Shown here: in pieces, positions 59,363-64,000 of the stretch
Layout: each line of letters begins with the position of its first letter
How positions within the stretch are numbered: the stretch's first letter is position 1
Assembly: GCA_022841665.1 (NCBI GenBank)
Contig: JALHRB010000001.1
Coordinates: forward strand, 224,753-288,752
DNA from: Pseudolabrys sp.
Lineage (GTDB): Bacteria > Pseudomonadota > Alphaproteobacteria > Rhizobiales > Xanthobacteraceae
Direction: 5' to 3'
Length of the DNA: 64,000 bases
Position numbers and translations under genes: made by a program
Notes under the pieces: generated by a model
The model's database searches: none
Told to the model about the DNA's origin: nothing
The model's input: the letters and a program-made list of their open reading frames with translations, nothing else

Positions 59363-60658
59363 ATGCGCGCGCGCGTCCTCGCCGCAGCTCTGGCACTGCT
59401 CGCCGCTTCGCAAAGCGCCGTTGCGCAAACCGGCACGCTGGAGGCCGCCTATGTGCTGCTCGGCCCGCAAGGCGCACTGGCGCGCGCGGTCTATTCGGGC
59501 ACGTCCGCTTGTCCGTCCATCGCGGTCAACGGCGCCCCGCAGGCGATGAGCGTGCGCTCGGCCGGCAACAGCGCGTTTCCAGTGCTGGTGTGCGAGCTGT
59601 TGCTGCCGGCCGGCGCGAATTCGGCGGTGCTCGCCGGACAAAACCTGCCGCTGCCGCCCGCCAAGCTCGCTTCCGTGACGGTGCTCGGCGACACCGGCTG
59701 CCGGCTCAAGGGCAGCGGCAAGCAGGCGAAGAAGGCCTCGAAGAACGCGAAAAAGGATATCGACCACGCCGACGGACAATTCCAGGATTGCGACGTGGTC
59801 GCGGACTGGCCGTTCTCGACGCTCGCAGCCAGCATTGCCAGCAAGGCGCCGCAGCTCGTCGTCCATGTCGGCGACTACAATTACCGTGAAAGCCCCTGCC
59901 CTCCGGGCGATCCCGGGTGCAAGGGCAGCCCCTATGGCGACAATTGGCCGACCTGGAACGCCGACTTCTTCAGGCCGGCAGCACCCTTGCTCGCGGCCGC
60001 GCCCTGGATCGCCACGCGCGGCAATCACGAAAGCTGCTCGCGCGCGGGCGCCGGCTACATGCTGTTTCTCGATCCAGCGCCGACGACGAACGGCAAGCCG
60101 CCGGCCTGCATCGACCTGTTGCCCGCCTTCACCGTCACCGTCGGCGGGCAGTCCTTCATCGTCATGGACAGCAGCAATGCGGACGACGTGTGTCCCTGCA
60201 ACAGCACGCCTTACGCCAAGCAGTTCGCCGCATTGAAGCCGGCGGCCGGAAGCTGGCTCGTCACCCATCGTCCGGTCTGGGGCTTCAACCCGAAGGGGCC
60301 GATCAACCCCACCCTGCAGGGCGCGCTGAAGCAGTGGCAGGGCAAGCTGCCGCCCGGCATCACGCTGGCGGTCGCCGGACATATCCATCTCTGGGAAGCG
60401 TTGAGCTTTGCCGACCAGCGCTCGCCACAGTTCATCATCGGCAACGGTGGCACGGCGCTCGACAAGAGAGTCGACAAACTGACGGGAAAGAAGATCGGCG
60501 GCACCACCGTGAGCTACAGCGATACCAAGGACAATTGGGGCTACACGATCTTCACGCCGGGCTCTGTGCCGGGCAACTGGACAGCGGACTATTACAGCGT
60601 GAAGGGGAACGAGAAGATCACATGCGCTGTGACCGCGACGGCGGTGGCGTGCCAATAG
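59363..60658 (+). CDS. Exported metallophosphoesterase
   Basis: 431 aa from the ATG at 59363, preceded by GGAGG. Signal peptide to SAVAQ (about 22). The calcineurin-like motifs follow: TVLGDTGCR, VHVGDYNYRE, ATRGNHESC, VTHRPVWGF and VAGHIHLWE give the two-metal site. It resembles purple acid phosphatase-like proteins. A Lys-rich stretch (GSGKQAKKASKNAKKD) follows the first motif. The substrate is unknown. Confidence 0.9.
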   Translation: MRARVLAAALALLAASQSAVAQTGTLEAAYVLLGPQGALARAVYSGTSACPSIAVNGAPQAMSVRSAGNSAFPVLVCELLLPAGANSAVLAGQNLPLPPAKLASVTVLGDTGCRLKGSGKQAKKASKNAKKDIDHADGQFQDCDVVADWPFSTLAASIASKAPQLVVHVGDYNYRESPCPPGDPGCKGSPYGDNWPTWNADFFRPAAPLLAAAPWIATRGNHESCSRAGAGYMLFLDPAPTTNGKPPACIDLLPAFTVTVGGQSFIVMDSSNADDVCPCNSTPYAKQFAALKPAAGSWLVTHRPVWGFNPKGPINPTLQGALKQWQGKLPPGITLAVAGHIHLWEALSFADQRSPQFIIGNGGTALDKRVDKLTGKKIGGTTVSYSDTKDNWGYTIFTPGSVPGNWTADYYSVKGNEKITCAVTATAVACQ

Positions 60659-60752
60659 CGCGGTAATCGCGGAGGCATCGGGCCGCGAAAATAGTCGTGC
60701 TTTGGCACGGGCTGATTTGCTACCAAGGCAAGATCAGCCCGGGATCTCCGCC

Positions 60753-61673
60753 ATGACCGAACTCACGCGCCGCTCGCTGCTCGCCGCCACCGCCGCCGGA
60801 TTTGCCGCGCGCGCCGTGCCGGCATTCGCCGCGGCACCGCCTTACACCTTCAAGCATGGCGCCTTCGAGGTGAGCGTGGTGAGCGACGGTCATCTGGTGT
60901 TGCCGACGAGCTTCCTCGGCGCCGGCGGGCCGCCGGAAGAACGCGCGGCGCTGCTCAAGGCGGCCGGCCAGTCCGGCGAGCAATATCAGTCGCCGACCAA
61001 CATCACGCTGATCCGCAGCGGCAGCGATCTCATCCTCGTCGACATCGGCTCGGGCGACCGCTTCATGCCCACCGCCGGCAAGCTCGGCGACAACCTCAAA
61101 GCCGCCGGCATCGACAGGGGCAAGATCACCAAGGTGATCTTCACGCACGGCCATCCCGACCATCTCTGGGGCGCGGTGGACGATCTCGACGATCTGGTGA
61201 CCCCGAACGCCACCTTCTACGTCGCCGCCAGGGAGTGGGATTTCTGGCATGGCGAGGAAGCCGCGCGCGGCCTGCCGGCCGAGCGCGCGGGCTTCATCAC
61301 CGGCGCGCGCCGCAATTACGCGGCGATCAAGGACAAGGTGAAGATGCTCAAGCCGGGCGACGAGCCGGTCGCAGGCCTGCAAATCGTCGATACGCCCGGC
61401 CACACGCAGGGCCATATCGCCCTCGCGCTCGCGGGCGGCGACGGACTGATCGTCGGCGGCGACGTGCTCACCCACCCGCTGATCTCATTCCAGCATCCGG
61501 AGTGGAAGACGGTCGCCGACCACGTTCCCGACCAAGGGGCGCAGACCCGGCGCAAGCTGCTCGACCGGCTCGCAACCGACAAGTCGAAGCTGATCGGCTT
61601 CCACCTGCCCTACCCGGGCGTCGGCATCGTTGAGCGCAAGGACAGCGCCTGGCGCTTCGTCGCGGCCCCCTGA
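60753..61673 (+). CDS. Tat-exported MBL-fold metallo-hydrolase
   Basis: 306 aa from the ATG at 60753. A twin-arginine signal (TRRSLLAATAAGFAARAVPAFA) precedes a metallo-beta-lactamase fold. FTHGHPDHLWG is the HxHxDH zinc motif and DTPGHTQGHIAL supplies the third His. It is of the AHL-lactonase/PNGM-like subgroup (substrate unknown). It probably folds with metal in the cytoplasm before export. Confidence 0.9.
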   Translation: MTELTRRSLLAATAAGFAARAVPAFAAAPPYTFKHGAFEVSVVSDGHLVLPTSFLGAGGPPEERAALLKAAGQSGEQYQSPTNITLIRSGSDLILVDIGSGDRFMPTAGKLGDNLKAAGIDRGKITKVIFTHGHPDHLWGAVDDLDDLVTPNATFYVAAREWDFWHGEEAARGLPAERAGFITGARRNYAAIKDKVKMLKPGDEPVAGLQIVDTPGHTQGHIALALAGGDGLIVGGDVLTHPLISFQHPEWKTVADHVPDQGAQTRRKLLDRLATDKSKLIGFHLPYPGVGIVERKDSAWRFVAAP

Positions 61674-61828
61674 GCGCCACTTCGACTAAAGTCTTAGACC
61701 TTTCAATGGTTTAACCGTTCAGCACACAGTCTGGTAGGCTATGTGCCTATTTTTTCTACATTTAGTGGCCCTACTGGAGTAATTTCGGGCCGTGCTCCGA
61801 ATCAGGGGGCACCTAGGGAGACATCGCT

Positions 61829-62062
61829 ATGAAAGGGATGGAAATGGTCAAGAGCTGGGTCGCGGAGTTGACCGAGCTCGGGTTGATGTTGCTTGCGCTT
61901 GCGATCGTGTTGGCGCTGCTGATCGGCTCGAATATTCCGTTCTTCGGCGCCGTCACCGCCAACATCATGGCCTGGGTCAAGGAACTCGGCTCGAACGGTC
62001 TCGTCGGCCTCATCACGCTCGGGATCGTGCTGTGGCTGTTCTCGAACCGTAAGCTCGCCTGA
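61829..62062 (+). CDS. Small two-helix membrane protein A
   Basis: 77 aa. Two hydrophobic segments (about 17-32 and 56-73) separated by a polar loop with SNIPFFGAVTANIMAWVKEL. AGGGAGACATCGCT precedes the ATG. The next gene encodes a protein of the same plan, so these are probably a duplicated pair. The function is unknown. Confidence 0.7.
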   Translation: MKGMEMVKSWVAELTELGLMLLALAIVLALLIGSNIPFFGAVTANIMAWVKELGSNGLVGLITLGIVLWLFSNRKLA

Positions 62063-62167
62063 CCTGAACACGAGCATCCTCGGTGGGGGGCAGCGCTGCT
62101 CCCCACCCCTTCATCTCAAATCGGCCGCCCGCTCACGGGCGCCGGCGTCAGACCGAAGGTTCGTGCC

Positions 62168-62419
62168 ATGTGGAATTTCGCGGCCATCGCCAAGCGCGTG
62201 CTGTGGGAATTCGTCGAACTCGCCTTCCTGCTCGTGCTCGCGCTCGTCTTGATCTCGCTCCTGCTCGGGCAGGATGCCGGCTCCTACGTCGCCTCGGTCG
62301 CCGACAACGTGGCCAAGTTCGCCGGCAGCGCGAGCTCCGGCCTGCTCGGCATCGTGCTGGTGCTGGCGATCGTCTATCTGGCGATGCGCCGCATCAAGCC
62401 GGACGCTGCGCCGCGCTGA
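62168..62419 (+). CDS. Small two-helix membrane protein B
   Basis: 83 aa. Helices at about 15-33 and 58-74, with the loop SYVASVADNVAKFAGSASS, and a C-terminal RRIKPDAAPR. Same length, topology and an L-x-L-A-L-x-L core as protein A, 105 bases upstream. GAAGG lies upstream of the ATG. The function is unknown. Confidence 0.7.
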   Translation: MWNFAAIAKRVLWEFVELAFLLVLALVLISLLLGQDAGSYVASVADNVAKFAGSASSGLLGIVLVLAIVYLAMRRIKPDAAPR

Positions 62420-62443
62420 TACGCGGCGGAACGGTGCATAAGC

Positions 62444-62776
62444 TCAGGCGCTCTGCTTAACAGGAACGCCTTTTTCCTTGAGCGCGTCCTGCAGCTCGCC
62501 GGCCTGGAACATCTCGCGCACGATGTCGCAGCCGCCGACGAACTCGCCCTTCACGTAGAGCTGGGGGATTGTCGGCCAGTTCGAATAGGCCTTGATGCCG
62601 TTCCTGATCTCGTCGGACTCCAGCACGTTGACGCCTTTGTAGGCGACGCCGAGGTGGTCGAGGATTTGCACCACCTGGCCGGAAAAACCGCACATCGGGA
62701 ACTGCGGCGTGCCTTTCATGAACAGCACGACGTCGTTGGCCTTCACTTCATTGTCGATGAATTGCTCGATGCCCAT
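62444..62776 (-). CDS. grxD: Monothiol glutaredoxin (Grx4/GrxD)
   Basis: 110 aa. The active site CGFS (PMCGFSGQ, about 29-32) and the [20 protein letters not shown] glutathione-site segment mark the monothiol class, which carries [2Fe-2S] clusters. It partners BolA proteins; a bolA gene lies about 530 bases away on the same strand. A poor T-run follows. Confidence 0.97.
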   Translation of the reverse strand: MGIEQFIDNEVKANDVVLFMKGTPQFPMCGFSGQVVQILDHLGVAYKGVNVLESDEIRNGIKAYSNWPTIPQLYVKGEFVGGCDIVREMFQAGELQDALKEKGVPVKQSA

Positions 62777-62904
62777 GGATGATCCTGGTCCTGTTGAGCG
62801 GCCGGCCGCGCGCGGGTTCCGCCGCGCGGCGCCAAAGCCGCCTTCTGGCGATATATGTAGCGCAGATTCCCCTGCCAGCCCAAGGGCCTGGAAAGCACGC
62901 CTCC

Positions 62905-63309
62905 TCAGCCTTTTGCGGGGGCGTAGAAGGTCCCTTCCACCTCGACGATGTCATCCTGGTTAAGGCTGGAAACCTGCACGATGGTGCGCGGCGGATAGGG
63001 ACCGCCCGCCCACAGCTCCTCCTGCACCTTGTTCACCAGGGGGCGAAGGCGAGCCATATCAGTCACATAGACGACCAGCCGGACGCAGTCGGACAGCCCG
63101 GCTCCGGCGGACGCGGCAATCGACCGCATGTTGGCGAAGGCGCCGCGCACGCGCGCCTCGTCGCCGTCGAGCAGCCGGTTGGTCTTGGGATCGATGCCGC
63201 GCATGCCGGCCACGAAGACGAAATCGCCGGCGCGGGCACCCAGGCTCCAGGTGCCGGTCGGCGCGATGGCGCCTTCCGGCGACAGGATGCGGACATGACC
63301 GCGGGTCAT
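62905..63309 (-). CDS. RidA-family protein
   Basis: 134 aa from the ATG at 63309, which overlaps the bolA stop (ATGA). YjgF/YER057c/UK114 fold: [40 protein letters not shown] and [12 protein letters not shown]. The Arg of PPRTIV that binds imine substrates is present. It would remove reactive enamines or related compounds. It sits between bolA and grxD. Confidence 0.88.
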   Translation of the reverse strand: MTRGHVRILSPEGAIAPTGTWSLGARAGDFVFVAGMRGIDPKTNRLLDGDEARVRGAFANMRSIAASAGAGLSDCVRLVVYVTDMARLRPLVNKVQEELWAGGPYPPRTIVQVSSLNQDDIVEVEGTFYAPAKG

Positions 63310-63542
63310 GTTTCCGGCGTGCCGGTCTGTAGCGCCAGCGCATGCAGCACGCCGCCCATCTGGCCTTTCAGGGCCTCGTAGACGAGCTGGTGCTGCTGGA
63401 CGCGCGATTTGCCCTTGAACGAGGGGGAGATCACGGTCGCCGCATAGTGGTCGCCGTCGCCGGCGAGATCGCGGATGGTAACGGTCGCGTCCGGAATGCT
63501 GGTCTTGATCAGCCGCTCGATCTCGCGGGCATCCATCGGCAT
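63306..63542 (-). CDS. BolA-family protein
   Basis: 78 aa. BolA/IbaG fold: REIERLIKTSIPDATVTIRD, DGDHYAATVISPSFKGKSRV and QHQLVYEAL. The conserved His of the ESxxH/GDHY region can share a [2Fe-2S] cluster with Grx4. GGGAGG lies 9 bases before the ATG. The cluster bolA-ridA-grxD suggests iron-sulfur sensing or delivery. Confidence 0.92.
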   Translation of the reverse strand: MPMDAREIERLIKTSIPDATVTIRDLAGDGDHYAATVISPSFKGKSRVQQHQLVYEALKGQMGGVLHALALQTGTPET

Positions 63543-63717
63543 TTAAGGTTTCCTCCCGATGCGCGAATCCGGCGGGCGCGCCCGCCGGCAAGTTGCGCCC
63601 AAATGTTTCCTGATGACAATATCCGCCGGTGGATAGCATGTTTGTGCTAGCATGATCGAGGGCGGCACGGTCCGAATGCGGGCGCTGCGCACACCAAGAA
63701 AACGAACGGGGGATGTC

Positions 63718-64000
63718 ATGAAACTGCGGAAAAGTCTCAGGCTGGCGTTTTGCCTCGCCGCCTTTGCGGCTGTCGCGGGCAGCGCGGAGGCGCAGGTGAC
63801 CAGCGCGCAGCAGAGCGCGATCAGGTCGAACTGCCGCTCCGACTTCATGTCGAAATGCTCGGGCGTCACCCCCGGCGGCAAGGAGGCGCTCTCCTGCCTG
63901 CAGAAGAACGTCGCCAGCCTGGCGCCGGGCTGCAAGACGGCGGTGAGCGCGACACTGCCGCCGCCGGCACCTGCCGCCGCTGCGCCTGCGGCGCCCGCGG
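63718..64000 (+). CDS. Exported Cys-rich repeat protein (3' end beyond window)
   Basis: At least 94 aa, cut by the window end. It is open to the last base. ATG at 63718 with GGGGGATGTC upstream. Signal peptide to GSAEAQ (about 24). Then a cysteine unit of the golgi-type Cys-rich repeat: NCRSDFMSKCSGVTPGGKEA, CLQKN and GCKTAV. An Ala/Pro-rich stretch follows. Probably periplasmic. The function is unknown. Confidence 0.75.
   Translation, partial: MKLRKSLRLAFCLAAFAAVAGSAEAQVTSAQQSAIRSNCRSDFMSKCSGVTPGGKEALSCLQKNVASLAPGCKTAVSATLPPPAPAAAAPAAPA

Overview
The window is GC-rich chromosomal DNA with dense genes on both strands. Every clue points to an alphaproteobacterium of the Hyphomicrobiales, near Bradyrhizobium/Xanthobacteraceae: a bradavidin-like secreted avidin, a BcsS cellulose protein, an Usg-family protein, a CIRCE-controlled groESL operon, a perfect CtrA box (TTAA-N7-TTAAC) and several families of intergenic palindromic repeats. 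No rRNA, integrase, transposase, phage gene or CRISPR array was seen. It looks like stable chromosome rather than an island. The species assignment is inference.

Layout. 1-5.5 kb: 3' end of a Cu+-ATPase, an FG-GAP protein, a lipoprotein, tRNA-Leu(UAA), a cupin, gpt, a histidine phosphatase, a CinA/MoCF-domain protein and the avidin. 5.85-10.1 kb: a four-gene unit of circularly permuted ATP-grasp, alpha-E, transglutaminase and the Anbu proteasome-like protease. 10.3-18.2 kb: a GGDEF-EAL protein behind a CtrA box, a Tat-exported NTF2-like protein, a bestrophin, an SDR, a DUF2235 hydrolase, a nucleoside transporter and usg. 18.4-20.8 kb: groESL with CIRCE. 21-26.3 kb: DUF72, DUF488, an MFS/AraC divergent pair, bcsS and a DUF4189 protein.

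26.3-38.4 kb holds a xanthine dehydrogenase/CO-dehydrogenase-type molybdenum hydroxylase system in two minus-strand blocks. The structural block is coxS-coxL-coxM plus an MFS transporter. The maturation block is MoxR ATPase, VWA (CoxE), two XdhC-like proteins and a MoeA/MobA-like fusion. A VOC protein and a diguanylate cyclase on the plus strand separate them. CoxL carries AYRGAGR, the form II signature, so its substrate is probably not CO and is unknown. pcaD and pcaC of the beta-ketoadipate pathway follow immediately.

40-64 kb: an FMN reductase with a Cys-rich insert, a membrane protein, an AraC regulator, a tiny Gln/Gly-rich protein, a sterol-desaturase-type hydroxylase, a complete livHMGF-(small membrane protein)-livK importer, ccdA, a P1 peptidase, KTSC, an amino-acid oxidase, a BASS-like transporter, rpe-purB, murI, terC, rpsD, a phosphoesterase, an MBL hydrolase, two tandem small membrane proteins, the grxD/ridA/bolA cluster, and the start of a Cys-rich exported protein cut by the window end.

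Best leads: (1) the form II molybdenum hydroxylase locus of unknown substrate, with its own transporter and with long palindromes in its maturation-block junctions; (2) the avidin that has lost two biotin-site residues; (3) a DUF488 gene whose first ~52 codons are made of a palindromic repeat; (4) the Anbu/ATP-grasp operon; (5) a 57-residue Gln/Gly-rich repeat protein; (6) a relic of an RBBP9-type hydrolase fused in frame behind the purB stop codon.
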